Shown: positions 16,522 through 25,549 of the stretch, one piece after another
Position numbering within the stretch: the first letter of the stretch is position 1
Layout of the letters: each line of letters begins with the position of its first letter
NCBI RefSeq assembly: GCF_033708015.1
Contig: NZ_CP137920.1
Location: 372,001-436,000, forward strand
Origin: Proteus vulgaris
GTDB lineage: Bacteria > Pseudomonadota > Gammaproteobacteria > Enterobacterales > Enterobacteriaceae
Direction: 5' to 3'
Length of the DNA: 64,000 nt
Translations under genes and position numbers: made by a program
Notes under the pieces: generated by a model
Database searches by the model: none
Told to the model about the DNA's origin: nothing
What the model saw: only the letters and a program-made list of their open reading frames with translations

Positions 16522-18108
16522 ATGAAAACAATATTTAAAAACGCCACTGTTATTGATGGAACAGGGGCAAGTGCATTTCAAGCTGATGTTGTGGTTAATG
16601 AAGGTAAAATAATAAAAATCGGTCAGTTTGAGGCGAAAGTGAATGATCAGATTATTGATGCCACAGGAAAAATAGTTTGTCCCGGTTTTATTGATACTCA
16701 CACTCACTCTGATCTTTCTGCTCTGTTAAATCCCGCTTTATCCGCCAAAATCCGTCAAGGGATCACCACTGAATTGTTAGGGCAAGATGGTGTCGCGTTA
16801 GCGCCATTACCAGAACAATATATCTCAGCATGGCGTAAAAATATTGCGGGGTTAGATGGTGATTCTGACCGCATTGATTGGCATTTTAAAAATACCGAAG
16901 GTTACTTAGGTATGTTAGAAGCGAGAGGCTCTGCAACGAATCTTGCTTACCTTGTTCCTCATGGCAACATTCGGATGGAAGCGATGGGATTAGAAGGTAA
17001 TCCGTCTACTCGTGAAGATGTCGCCAAGATGTGTGAGATCTTAGAGCGTGAGTTAAAAGCAGGGGCATTTGGCTTATCAACAGGACTGATTTATATGCCT
17101 TGTGCCTTTGGTGATACCGCTGAAATGATCGAACTTTGTAAGGTCACTGCAAAACATAATGGTATTTTTGTTGTTCACCAGCGTAGTGAAGCCGACGATA
17201 TTATTGAATCAACTCAAGAACTTATTGATATTGCTAAAGCATCGGGTGTTTGGTTGCATATTTCCCATATGAAGGTTTGCGGTAAGAAAAACTGGGGATT
17301 AATCGATGAAATGCTAGGTATGTTAGAGCAAGCACAGAAAGAGGGCATTCGTATCTCTTTTGACCAATATCCGTATGTCGCAGGCAGCACCATGCTTGGG
17401 GTGATTTTACCGCCTTGGGTTCACGCAGGAGGTACAGAGAAATTATTAGAACGCTTAGCTTCTCCTGAGCTGCGTAAAAAGATGATTGAAGATATCGAAA
17501 AAGGCATTCCAGGTTGGGATAACTTTATTGATTTTGCGGGGTTAGAAAATATTTATGTGACGAGCTCTAAAACAGAAAAAAACCAAGATGCCGTTGGTCT
17601 TAGTCTTGTAGAGCTAGGCAAATTAAGAGGTAAAGATCCGTATAACGCAACCTTCGACCTGCTATATGAAGAAGAAAATGCAGTAGGAATGGTGGATTTT
17701 TATGGCACAGAAGAACACGTTATCAAATTCTTATGTCGCCCCGAACAAAACGTATGTACTGATGGATTAATGGGAGCCGGTAAGCCTCATCCCCGTGTAT
17801 TTGGTGCATTCCCTCGTGTTTTAGGGAAATACGTCAGAGAAGAAAAATGCCTTACATGGGAACAAGCTATCCGCAAAATGACAGGTAAACCTGCTGAAGT
17901 TCTTCGATTAACGGACAGAGGATTAATTAAAGAGGGATATGCCGCAGATATTGTGATGTTTGACCCTGAAACCATTATTGATAAAGGCACGTTTGTTGAA
18001 CCAAACCAATATCCCGAAGGGATCGATTTAGTGATGGTTAATGGCCGTATCGCATTAGTTAATGGGATCGAAAGTTACGCCTGTAGTGGCCATGTTTTAA
18101 GAGCATAA
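16522..18108 (+). CDS. N-acyl-D-amino-acid deacylase family amidohydrolase
   Basis: This 528-residue amidohydrolase has the metal-binding DTHTHSDLS near residue 60, a HISHMKVCGKKNW segment near 250 and the small beta-sandwich built from both ends (TVIDGTG near the start, GYAADIVMFDPETI near the end). This layout fits D-aminoacylases, which release D-amino acids from N-acyl forms. The start at 16522 has TTGGAG ten bases ahead; the upstream extension is not likely coding. Third gene of the dpaL run. With DpaL accepting the D isomer, the operon may degrade acylated D-diaminopropionate or related D-amino acids. Confidence 0.82.
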   Translation: MKTIFKNATVIDGTGASAFQADVVVNEGKIIKIGQFEAKVNDQIIDATGKIVCPGFIDTHTHSDLSALLNPALSAKIRQGITTELLGQDGVALAPLPEQYISAWRKNIAGLDGDSDRIDWHFKNTEGYLGMLEARGSATNLAYLVPHGNIRMEAMGLEGNPSTREDVAKMCEILERELKAGAFGLSTGLIYMPCAFGDTAEMIELCKVTAKHNGIFVVHQRSEADDIIESTQELIDIAKASGVWLHISHMKVCGKKNWGLIDEMLGMLEQAQKEGIRISFDQYPYVAGSTMLGVILPPWVHAGGTEKLLERLASPELRKKMIEDIEKGIPGWDNFIDFAGLENIYVTSSKTEKNQDAVGLSLVELGKLRGKDPYNATFDLLYEEENAVGMVDFYGTEEHVIKFLCRPEQNVCTDGLMGAGKPHPRVFGAFPRVLGKYVREEKCLTWEQAIRKMTGKPAEVLRLTDRGLIKEGYAADIVMFDPETIIDKGTFVEPNQYPEGIDLVMVNGRIALVNGIESYACSGHVLRA

Positions 18109-18203
18109 CCACACAATAACGCTCTTAAACGTTAAATCTTATCTCTGTTTATCACGGTTGTTCTTCAACCGTGATGGTTTTCCCTTACCTGAGGAACAGG
18201 AAA

Positions 18204-19478
18204 ATGAGTTCAAATATTATTCCAGACCTTCAACAGAAAAAAACATGGAAAGCTCGTTACACCGTTTTATCCTTAATTTGGTTAGCTTGGTTACTTTCAT
18301 TCTTAGATAGAATGGTAATGAGTGTTTCATTACCTTTTATTGGGCGTGATCTTAATCTTGATACCACACAACAAGGCTTAATAATCAGTGCGTTCTTTGT
18401 CGGTTATGCCGCATTCCAAATACCGGGGGGGTTTTTAGCTGACCGCTTTGGTGCTCGTAAAATTATGGCTATCGGGATTGCATGGTGGTCAGTTTTCACC
18501 AGCTTAACGGGGATGGTATTTACATTACCGTTAATGTTAGCGGTGCGCTTCTTATTTGGTATTGGTGAAGGCTGTTTCCCATCCGCTTCTTGGAAAATGA
18601 TCTCAACGTATTTCCCATCGAAAGAGCGTGGTCGTGCAACAGCAATTCAATCAACCGTAAATACCTTAGGACCAGCATTAGCGGTTATTGTTGCGGCGAG
18701 TATTATCGGTGCTTTTGGCTGGCATATGGTGTTTATTGTTTTAGGTATTCCTGGTCTATTAATTGCAGCCGGTATTTATTTCTTCACGCGTGATAATCCT
18801 AAAGATCACCCAAGTATTACTCAACAAGATCTCGATGAGTTAGCCGCAGATGGCACATTATCGGATAAACCCGCTGAAGCAGTGCCTTTTAAAGATGTTT
18901 TAAAAATGCCCGTATTGTGGCAAATGGCAGCAATTTGGTTTCTGTTTGATATTACCTTTTGGGGATTCTCAACATGGTTACCCAGTTATTTAATTACTGT
19001 TCGTGAATTCTCTTTGGCGAAAACAGGTGTAATGGCGGCTATTCCATTCTTATTTGGTGCGGGTGGTACATTATTAGGGGGCTATGTTTCTGATAAATGT
19101 AAATCACAGCGTAAATGGTTATATATGATCACCGCAGTGATTGCAGCAGGCTTCTTATATATGACATATACCGTTGAAAGTGCTGATATGGCTGTTGTAT
19201 ATCAGTGTATTTCCGCACTATTTATGTTTTTCGCTATGGCAATGTTTTGGGGTATTTTAATGGATACTATCCCAAATAAAATTATGGGACGTGCTTCAGG
19301 GATTGTTAATTTCGGCGGTCAAATGGCGGGTGTTGTTTCCGCACCGGTTATGGGGTTCTTAATCAAAGCCAGTGGCGGTAGTTATGACAGTGCATTTATG
19401 TTTATGATAATTGCATTAGTCGCCTCTGCTGTTGTGACGTTTACGGTTAAAATGAAAAACACACCCGCACAAGCTTAA
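18204..19478 (+). CDS. MFS transporter (anion:cation symporter type)
   Basis: A 424-residue, 12-helix transporter. The loop between helices 2 and 3 carries GGFLADRFGARKIM, and RFLFGIGEGCFPSASWKMIS is the family-typical helix 4, as in galactonate, glucarate and phthalate permeases. The start 18204 has AGGAACAGG in front. It closes the dpaL operon and would bring in the acylated or free amino-acid substrate. The substrate cannot be read from sequence. Confidence 0.85.
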   Translation: MSSNIIPDLQQKKTWKARYTVLSLIWLAWLLSFLDRMVMSVSLPFIGRDLNLDTTQQGLIISAFFVGYAAFQIPGGFLADRFGARKIMAIGIAWWSVFTSLTGMVFTLPLMLAVRFLFGIGEGCFPSASWKMISTYFPSKERGRATAIQSTVNTLGPALAVIVAASIIGAFGWHMVFIVLGIPGLLIAAGIYFFTRDNPKDHPSITQQDLDELAADGTLSDKPAEAVPFKDVLKMPVLWQMAAIWFLFDITFWGFSTWLPSYLITVREFSLAKTGVMAAIPFLFGAGGTLLGGYVSDKCKSQRKWLYMITAVIAAGFLYMTYTVESADMAVVYQCISALFMFFAMAMFWGILMDTIPNKIMGRASGIVNFGGQMAGVVSAPVMGFLIKASGGSYDSAFMFMIIALVASAVVTFTVKMKNTPAQA

Positions 19479-19650
19479 TTAATCAGTATCAATAACGTTT
19501 ATATTTAAATAAGTGTGATCTTATTAAAACAAATAAGATTAATTAAATAAAATAACGGTATTAACTGTAAGATTTATTTATTAAAACTCATTATACGCTT
19601 ATGGATTTTTTAATTTAAAAAATCTTATTGTAGGGTGCTTTTGTCCTAAA

Positions 19651-19680
19651 AAAGCCACGATGAAAGATCGTGGCTTTGCT
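19651..19680. terminator. Bidirectional terminator between the MFS gene and prfH
   Basis: AAAGCCACGAT (19651-19661) pairs with ATCGTGGCTTT (19667-19677), with A on the left and T on the right. It serves the two convergent operons. Confidence 0.85.
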
Positions 19681-19698
19681 TTTATTAGATTAATTACA

Positions 19699-20310
19699 TT
19701 ATTTGTTTATAAGCACAAAGTCGCTACCACTAAAACAGAGTGTGGCATCACCACGAATAACTCGGTGATGGGCAATATGGCGTTGGCTATTTAATGAAGC
19801 ATGTTGTTTCATCATATAAGCCTCTAAATGCCATGCAATAAGTTGCTTAGCGAGTTTTTTATTCGCGTGCTGGCTACGTTCAGATTGCACTTTTACACTA
19901 ATGCCTGTGGCAATATGCGTTGCTCTGACAGCTGATTCGGTTTTGTTAACATGCTGACCTCCAGGGCCATTTGAACGCATGGTTTCAAAGACAATTTCTT
20001 TGTCATTAATTTCATCAGGTTGTTCAAAACAAGCAACACCAATAAACCAGTTTTTACGCTTATGTCGTGGTCGTAACGTGCTTGCACATTGCCATTGTAT
20101 AGATCCTGCCCATTGTTGTGCGATAGCCTGTGCATCCGCACCTTCAAGAGACACTAACGCTGATTTTAAACCATGGCGTGAAGGTTCTTTTTCAAGCACG
20201 GTGACGTTCACTTGTCGTTTAGTAGTGGATTTCAAAAAGTAATTTAACGCTTTTTCAACCGCCAAACAGCACTCTTCAGGGCCTTGTGCAGAGGTGAATT
20301 GTAATAACAT
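19699..20310 (-). CDS. prfH: Peptide chain release factor H
   Basis: The 203-residue protein contains GPGGQHVNKTESAVR with the hydrolytic GGQ at 117-119, and lacks the codon-recognition domain of RF1 and RF2. PrfH is known to release peptides from ribosomes whose 16S decoding centre is cut, so that the RtcB-type ligase can seal the break. Its start overlaps the stop of rtcB2 by one base (coupled). Many strains carry a broken prfH; this copy is complete. Confidence 0.93.
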   Translation of the reverse strand: MLLQFTSAQGPEECCLAVEKALNYFLKSTTKRQVNVTVLEKEPSRHGLKSALVSLEGADAQAIAQQWAGSIQWQCASTLRPRHKRKNWFIGVACFEQPDEINDKEIVFETMRSNGPGGQHVNKTESAVRATHIATGISVKVQSERSQHANKKLAKQLIAWHLEAYMMKQHASLNSQRHIAHHRVIRGDATLCFSGSDFVLINK

Positions 20311-21446
20311 TACGCCATCTCTCCACTTGTTTTATAGGTGATCACGGGTTTTAAACGAGCGATAACTTCGATTAATCCAATACTCACCATACTTTCAATC
20401 ACTGTCTCAATCGATTTATAAGATTGCGGGGCTTCTTCATAAATCAGTTGTTTATTGGCACAAATAATACGGCTACCTAATGCCGTTCGTGAAAGTTGTA
20501 AAGGGGTAAAACGGTGTGACAATCGACCTTTGCACTCTGTACGCATCCATTTTCTACCTGCACCATGAGGGAGTGAATGGAGGCTTAATTCAGACACAAT
20601 GGGCTTAACAATATAGCTATAATCACCGCGAGAACCTGGGATCACCACGATATCGTGATGCGCGGGTGTTGCACCTTTGCGATGTAACCAACCTTGTTGA
20701 CCATGTAATTCACAAGGCTCTACAAGATTATGATTTACATCAGAAATAACTTCACCTTGAGTGCGAATTTGGCGCATCATTCTTTCACCAATAAGGCGAC
20801 GATTAATTTTTGCATAATCCAGTGCATTATTGTGAGCTTGCAAATATTTATTTGCATCTTCGGTGTTAGCCACAAGTCCTTTATGACCAAATTGTTCGGT
20901 ATGGGCACGTAAGATAGATTGCCCAAAACCTCTCGATCCGCTGTGAACTAATAGCAATAACTGTTTTTTATTGATACCACTTTCAACGAAAAGTGTTTCA
21001 TTAAGCACTTGGTCAATTTGTTGGAATTCAGCAAAGTGATTCCCCCCACCAATAGAGCCTAAAGAGCCAGCGAATGGGTGGTTTTGCATTTCAGTGGATA
21101 GATGCGCTTCTAGCCATTCTGAAGGTGCGATATCACGCATTTCACTCAGCTGTTTTTCGGCTTTATCTAAGTTGAGTTTGCTGTTTTTAAATTCAGTTTG
21201 AAAGAGTGTCATGCCACAGCCAATATCATTTCCGACTAAGGCAGGGTAAAAACGATTAACAGAAAAAAAGGCTGCACCAATAGGATAACCACGACCTGGA
21301 TGTAGGTCTGGCATACCTGCGACATAAGCCATATCAGGAAGTTGAGCCGTTGTTTCTAGTTGTTGGATTGCTTTGCTTTCAATCCAAGTATTATCCGATG
21401 CGATATAACAAACGCGATCAGATAAATAATGAACACACTTGTCCAT
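20310..21446 (-). CDS. rtcB2: RtcB2-type RNA ligase (partner of PrfH)
   Basis: A 378-residue RtcB family GTP/Mn-dependent RNA ligase. It has GMPDLHPGRGYPIGAAF, VGNDIGCGM (metal Cys), GSIGGGNHFAEF (metal His), VHSGSRGFG and the guanylylated His in SLPHGAGRKW. Start 21446 begins MDKCVHYLSD like other RtcB2 proteins; 21458 is an alternative. RtcB joins 3'-phosphate or cyclic-phosphate ends to 5'-OH. With PrfH it repairs toxin-cut 16S rRNA. Unlike rtcBA, no RtcR activator or RtcA is present. A short leader ORF with a perfect ribosome-binding site lies upstream. Confidence 0.92.
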   Translation of the reverse strand: MDKCVHYLSDRVCYIASDNTWIESKAIQQLETTAQLPDMAYVAGMPDLHPGRGYPIGAAFFSVNRFYPALVGNDIGCGMTLFQTEFKNSKLNLDKAEKQLSEMRDIAPSEWLEAHLSTEMQNHPFAGSLGSIGGGNHFAEFQQIDQVLNETLFVESGINKKQLLLLVHSGSRGFGQSILRAHTEQFGHKGLVANTEDANKYLQAHNNALDYAKINRRLIGERMMRQIRTQGEVISDVNHNLVEPCELHGQQGWLHRKGATPAHHDIVVIPGSRGDYSYIVKPIVSELSLHSLPHGAGRKWMRTECKGRLSHRFTPLQLSRTALGSRIICANKQLIYEEAPQSYKSIETVIESMVSIGLIEVIARLKPVITYKTSGEMA

Positions 21447-21518
21447 ATACCAATCCATATAATGTAAAGGATAAAAAAATAAATTGATTGGCGGACAGCA
21501 AAAAGAAGGAAAAAAGGA

Positions 21519-21566
21519 TTACTTCTGAGATTGTCCGCAAAGGGTATTCATATTTGTTGTTGTCAT
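21519..21566 (-). CDS. Putative 15-codon leader ORF of the rtcB2-prfH operon
   Basis: The minus strand reads AAGGAGGTATCCC then ATG, a full anti-16S Shine-Dalgarno. It encodes MTTTNMNTLCGQSQK and stops at 21519. It lies 73 bases before the rtcB2 start, whose own ribosome-binding site is weak. GCGGACA and TGTCCGC (21532-21538 and 21491-21497 on plus) form an inverted repeat that spans the ORF end, so translation of the ORF could change the RNA fold. The product is not recognised; this may be a regulatory leader or chance. Confidence 0.4.
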   Translation of the reverse strand: MTTTNMNTLCGQSQK

Positions 21567-21759
21567 GGGATACCTCCTTGCAGCGATGTAAAATGGGTGA
21601 GAAATATTAAATCGCGGGCATAGTAACCACTTTTTTTTGTTTTAGCAATGAAAAAGTGGTGTGGTTTTCTTTATTTTAAAAAAAGAATAAATAGATTTTA
21701 TTTAATTTAAAACTGGTTTTCTTTTATTATTTATTTTAGTTAGCTTTCTATTATTTAAT

Positions 21760-22536
21760 TTAATAAATTATTTTTACTGAGCTTTTTCTGCAATAATCTT
21801 CATAATCATCCGTTAATTTTCTATCTGTAATGATAACGTCAAACTGAGCTAAATCGCCCATATTGCCTGTCGCTGTTTCATCAAAAAAGTGATATTTGGT
21901 GAGTAAGATCTTACGAATAGATTTATCCATCGCTTTTTTCTTCATATAAAGATCGTCGATGTTATAACAGGTAACGCCAAAATCGAGATGAACCCCTTCG
22001 GCTGAAATAAAGGCTTTTTTGGGATTGATGCTATCCAGATAAGAAGGTTGAGTCGGATTGTAGAATGAGTCACTTTTAGGGCGATATTCTCCTCCGCAGA
22101 GTAATACAGTGGCATTTTTTTTCTGGCTTAATGCTAAAAATACGCGATGAGAATAACAGATCCCTGTGAAATGCAGATTATCGGGGATAAGTTCAATCAG
22201 CGCGGGAATAAGCTGCCCATTATCGAAAAAAAGAACATCGCCGTCAGATACCATACCTGCAGCAAGATTAGGAATATGAAGTTCTGCCGTTTGATCTGGC
22301 GTAATAATATCAGAGGATGTTGAGATTAACCCTGAATGAGGCTGGGCTAATGCAACAATGTAGCCACCTAGTAATGACATTGGAAAAGGGTTTTCAGCGT
22401 CAGAACTTAAGTCGCGCCGAATTGTCATTTCAGAAACTTCAAGGATCCTCGCGGCGTCTTTAAGATGAATGCGACCTGAGCGTTTTATACATTCACTGAG
22501 GCGGCGCAAACGTTCGTGCTGTTTGGTCTCTATCAC
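21760..22536 (-). CDS. deoQ: DeoR-family repressor of the deoxyribose genes (DeoQ-like)
   Basis: A 258-residue regulator with an N-terminal DeoR helix-turn-helix (residues 5-55, GRIHLKDAARILEVSEMTIRR) and a sugar-phosphate-sensing domain with DGDVLFFDNG and ISAEGVHLDFGVTCYN. It lies 55 bases behind deoC on the same strand and next to divergent deoK. In Salmonella DeoQ represses deoxyribose use (deoKPX), and this is the expected role here. Likely effector is deoxyribose-5-phosphate. Confidence 0.75.
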   Translation of the reverse strand: MIETKQHERLRRLSECIKRSGRIHLKDAARILEVSEMTIRRDLSSDAENPFPMSLLGGYIVALAQPHSGLISTSSDIITPDQTAELHIPNLAAGMVSDGDVLFFDNGQLIPALIELIPDNLHFTGICYSHRVFLALSQKKNATVLLCGGEYRPKSDSFYNPTQPSYLDSINPKKAFISAEGVHLDFGVTCYNIDDLYMKKKAMDKSIRKILLTKYHFFDETATGNMGDLAQFDVIITDRKLTDDYEDYCRKSSVKIIY

Positions 22537-22591
22537 CGAAGGATCCTTGTATTATCGAGTAGCGTACTCCAAGAAAATAGACGCTAAATAA

Positions 22592-23260
22592 TTAGTAAGT
22601 TGATTCAGGTGCATCTGAATCTGTTGCGATAGCGACACTTGCACTAGCGCCAATACGTGTTGCACCTGCTTTGATCATGTTTAATGCGGTTTGGCGATCG
22701 CGAACACCACCTGATGCTTTCACGCCGACTTCATCACCAACGGTTTTGCGCATTAAAGCGACATGATGTTCCGTTGCGCCCATTGTACTGTATCCTGTTG
22801 ATGTTTTCACAAAATCAACGCGGATCTCACGACACATTTCACAAACTAAACGTACTTCGTCGTCAGTTAATAAGCAAGTTTCTAAAATAACTTTCAGAGT
22901 TGTATTACCGCAAGCTGCTTTTACTGCTTCAATATCTTGTTTTACGAAGTCTAAACGACCACTTTTTAACATGCCGATATTGATAACCATATCGACTTCT
23001 TGTGCCCCTTGACGAATAGCTTCAGCCGCTTCAAATGCTTTTGTTGCAGTTAAACCTGCACCAAATGGGAAATCGATAACACAACATACTTTGACATCAC
23101 TTCCTTCAAGGCAAGTTCTTGCTAAAGGGATGTAAGAAGTGTTAATACAAACAGAGAAGAAACCGTGTTCAACGGCTTCAGCACACAATTTCTTGATTTG
23201 TGCTTCAGTTGTATCTGCTGCAAGAAGGGTATGATCGATATAATTAGCTAATGGACGCAT
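22592..23260 (-). CDS. deoC: Deoxyribose-phosphate aldolase
   Basis: This 222-residue DERA cleaves deoxyribose-5-phosphate to glyceraldehyde-3-phosphate and acetaldehyde. The Schiff-base Lys152 is in [10 protein letters not shown] and the second Lys181 in [11 protein letters not shown]. Start 23260 ([11 protein letters not shown]) has AAGGAA in front; an ATG 36 bases earlier gives an extra tail unlike the family. It is short (about 220 residues), the DeoC type common outside E. coli. It sits in a deoxyribose cluster, not with deoABD. Confidence 0.93.
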   Translation of the reverse strand: MRPLANYIDHTLLAADTTEAQIKKLCAEAVEHGFFSVCINTSYIPLARTCLEGSDVKVCCVIDFPFGAGLTATKAFEAAEAIRQGAQEVDMVINIGMLKSGRLDFVKQDIEAVKAACGNTTLKVILETCLLTDDEVRLVCEMCREIRVDFVKTSTGYSTMGATEHHVALMRKTVGDEVGVKASGGVRDRQTALNMIKAGATRIGASASVAIATDSDAPESTY

Positions 23261-23330
23261 AGTATATTCCTTGATAAGAAGATTGTTATTTATCACTCAT
23301 GTTAGTTTGGCAACATATTAGTGCTGTTTT

Positions 23331-23382
23331 AACATGATAACAATCACAAATGATATTTAAATAACATGATATTGTTATACAT
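23331..23382. promoter_or_regulatory. Operator-like repeats between deoC and deoK
   Basis: AACATGATA occurs at 23331-23339 and again at 23363-23371, 32 bases (about three helical turns) apart. ATGATAACAAT (23334-23344) and ATTGTTATACAT (23371-23382) form an inverted repeat. This central position suits the DeoQ-like repressor acting on both divergent genes. Confidence 0.5.
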
Positions 23383-23439
23383 CTATCATAATGTCACTAT
23401 TTTAACATTTATAAATTTTACATAAGAGTAAGAGGCGCT

Positions 23440-24360
23440 ATGGATATCGCAGTGATTGGTTCAAATATGGTGGATTTGATCACCTATATAGATAGGATGC
23501 CAAAAGAGGGGGAAACCCTTGAGGCGCCAGCATTTAAAATGGGTTGTGGCGGTAAAGGAGCGAATCAAGCGGTTGCTGCTGCTAAATTAAATTCAAAAGT
23601 GATGATGTTAACAAAGGTTGGCGATGATATTTTCGCGGATAACACCATCATGAATTTAGGATCTTATGGCATTAATACACGCTATGTTGAAAAAGTACCC
23701 GGTACAACAAGTGGCGTTGCACCTATTTTTGTGACTTCTCAATCATCAAATAGCATTTTAATTGTTAAAGGTGCGAATCAGCATTTGTCACCCGAAGATA
23801 TTGATAGAGCAGCAGATAGTCTAAAAAAATGCAAAATAATCGTCCTGCAATTAGAGATCCCGCTTGAAACGGTCTATCACGCTATTGCGTTCGGTAACAA
23901 ACACCATATTCCTGTGTTATTTAATCCAGCACCAGCGTCAAAAGCATTAGATCTTAAGATTGCGGCTCGTTGTGACTTTTTTGTTCCGAATGAAACAGAA
24001 CTTGAAATTTTGACGGGGATGCCAATCACTACAATGGATGAAATTCGCGAAGCCGCATGTTCTTTATTACAAAAAGGCTTTAAGAATGTCATCGTTACAT
24101 TAGGTGAAAAAGGGGCATTATGGATGAATGGTGAGATTGAAAAATACATTCCTGCCATCGACGTTGATGCCATAGATACCAGTGGTGCAGGCGATGCCTT
24201 TATTGGTTGTTTCTCCCATTATTATGTTCATACCAATAATATTGAAGAGGCGTTAAATAAAGCCGTGATGTTTTCTGGTTTAAGTGTTGCCGGAAAAGGC
24301 ACACAATCTTCTTACCCTAGTATTGAAGAGTTTGGGCAGTTTTTAGCGCAAGCGAAGTAG
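23440..24360 (+). CDS. deoK: Deoxyribokinase
   Basis: A 306-residue PfkB-family kinase, close to Salmonella DeoK in its N-terminus (MDIAVIGSNMVDLITY) and in the GCGGKGANQAVAAAKLNSKV motif. The catalytic DTSGAGDAF motif is at 246-254 with Asp252. It phosphorylates deoxyribose to deoxyribose-5-phosphate for DeoC. The gene is divergent from deoC-deoQ. No deoP permease or deoX is adjacent. Confidence 0.88.
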   Translation: MDIAVIGSNMVDLITYIDRMPKEGETLEAPAFKMGCGGKGANQAVAAAKLNSKVMMLTKVGDDIFADNTIMNLGSYGINTRYVEKVPGTTSGVAPIFVTSQSSNSILIVKGANQHLSPEDIDRAADSLKKCKIIVLQLEIPLETVYHAIAFGNKHHIPVLFNPAPASKALDLKIAARCDFFVPNETELEILTGMPITTMDEIREAACSLLQKGFKNVIVTLGEKGALWMNGEIEKYIPAIDVDAIDTSGAGDAFIGCFSHYYVHTNNIEEALNKAVMFSGLSVAGKGTQSSYPSIEEFGQFLAQAK

Positions 24361-24500
24361 TACACTTCTGCACTATCCTCTCTTTATATTCCACTTGTTA
24401 TCTTATTTAGGTGACCAGTGGAATTCATTTTAAATCAATAGATTACTCTATTTTTATAATCACTATTGAATGTCTGACAAAGAAAAAAGGCTTAACTTAA

Positions 24501-24516
24501 TGTGATTGATTTCACA
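24501..24516. promoter_or_regulatory. CRP site upstream of murQ
   Basis: TGTGATTGATTTCACA is a perfect TGTGA-N6-TCACA. It fits catabolite control of MurNAc use, as known for E. coli murQP. Confidence 0.75.
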
Positions 24517-24535
24517 AAGTAGTGACAAATACAAT

Positions 24536-24582
24536 TGAAATGTAATTTCACTGGATGTATTTTTAATTGAAATTTAGTTTCA
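24536..24582. promoter_or_regulatory. Twin operator, probably for MurR
   Basis: TGAAATGTAATTTCA (24536-24550) and TGAAATTTAGTTTCA (24568-24582) are both TGAAA-N5-TTTCA palindromes, 32 bases apart. The second ends 14 bases before murQ. The RpiR-type repressor encoded downstream is the likely binder. Confidence 0.65.
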
Positions 24583-24595
24583 TAAGGTTGTTGTG

Positions 24596-25510
24596 ATGAA
24601 AGAAGATGCATTAAGCGAATGTCTTAAGAATGAAAGCAATCAAGAAACGACACAGTTTTCTGAATCAAGCGCTTTAGAGTTGGTTACGTTCATCAATAGT
24701 GCAGATATGACGGTTGCCAATGCAGTGAAAAAAGAATTACCTGCTATTGCTAAAGCGGTAGAAAAAATTACTGAGCGTTTGCAAAAAGGGGGACGTATTT
24801 TTTATGTTGGTGCCGGAACAAGTGGGCGATTAGCGGTACTCGATAGTGCCGAATGCCCTCCTACTTTTGGTGTCTCTCCTACATTAGTGCAGGCGATTAT
24901 TGCAGGCGGTCATGATGCAATGCTAAAAGCGGTTGAAAATATTGAAGATAGCCAAGACGCGGCAATTGAAGAGCTTCAACGTCGTGACGTTAGTGATAAC
25001 GATGTGGTTATTGGCATTGCGGCAAGCGGTCGTACGCCTTTCACTGTTGCCGCTTTGCAATATGGCAAAAAGTTAAAAGCATTGACAGTATCTATTACTA
25101 CACGTGGCAAAAGTATGATGAGTGAAATTGCTGACTTATCTATTGCGCCAGATGTGGGGGCAGAGGTGTTAACAGGCTCCACAAGAATGAAAAGCGGTAC
25201 GGCTCAAAAAATGATTTTGGGTATGTTAAGCACGAGTGTCATGACTAAACTAGGAAAAGTGCATAAAAACCTGATGGTCGATGTCATTGCAAGTAATGAG
25301 AAATTGCAACGTCGTGCTGAAGGAATTGTCAGCGAAGTGTGTGGCGTTTCACATGAAAAAGCCAGAACGCTATTACAAATGGTCAATTACCATCCTAGAA
25401 AAGCCATTTTAATGTATGAACTCCATCTGAGTGTGGAGAAAGTGAATCAAATTACACAGCAATATCCTTATTGTTCGCTACAACAGCAACTTGCCCTATT
25501 TAACGAATAA
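24596..25510 (+). CDS. murQ: N-acetylmuramic acid 6-phosphate etherase
   Basis: The 304-residue protein carries a SIS domain (YVGAGTSGRLAVLDSAECPPTFG, then GSTRMKSGTAQK) and a C-terminal helical region. It cleaves the lactyl ether of MurNAc-6P to GlcNAc-6P and D-lactate, in peptidoglycan recycling or MurNAc use. A GTG three bases upstream is a possible start, but the spacing of AAGG favours the ATG. First gene of murQ-murP-murR, with a CRP site and a twin operator upstream. Confidence 0.94.
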   Translation: MKEDALSECLKNESNQETTQFSESSALELVTFINSADMTVANAVKKELPAIAKAVEKITERLQKGGRIFYVGAGTSGRLAVLDSAECPPTFGVSPTLVQAIIAGGHDAMLKAVENIEDSQDAAIEELQRRDVSDNDVVIGIAASGRTPFTVAALQYGKKLKALTVSITTRGKSMMSEIADLSIAPDVGAEVLTGSTRMKSGTAQKMILGMLSTSVMTKLGKVHKNLMVDVIASNEKLQRRAEGIVSEVCGVSHEKARTLLQMVNYHPRKAILMYELHLSVEKVNQITQQYPYCSLQQQLALFNE

Positions 25511-25549
25511 CAATATGAGTAAACACTTCAAACTTTAGCAGGCACACAT

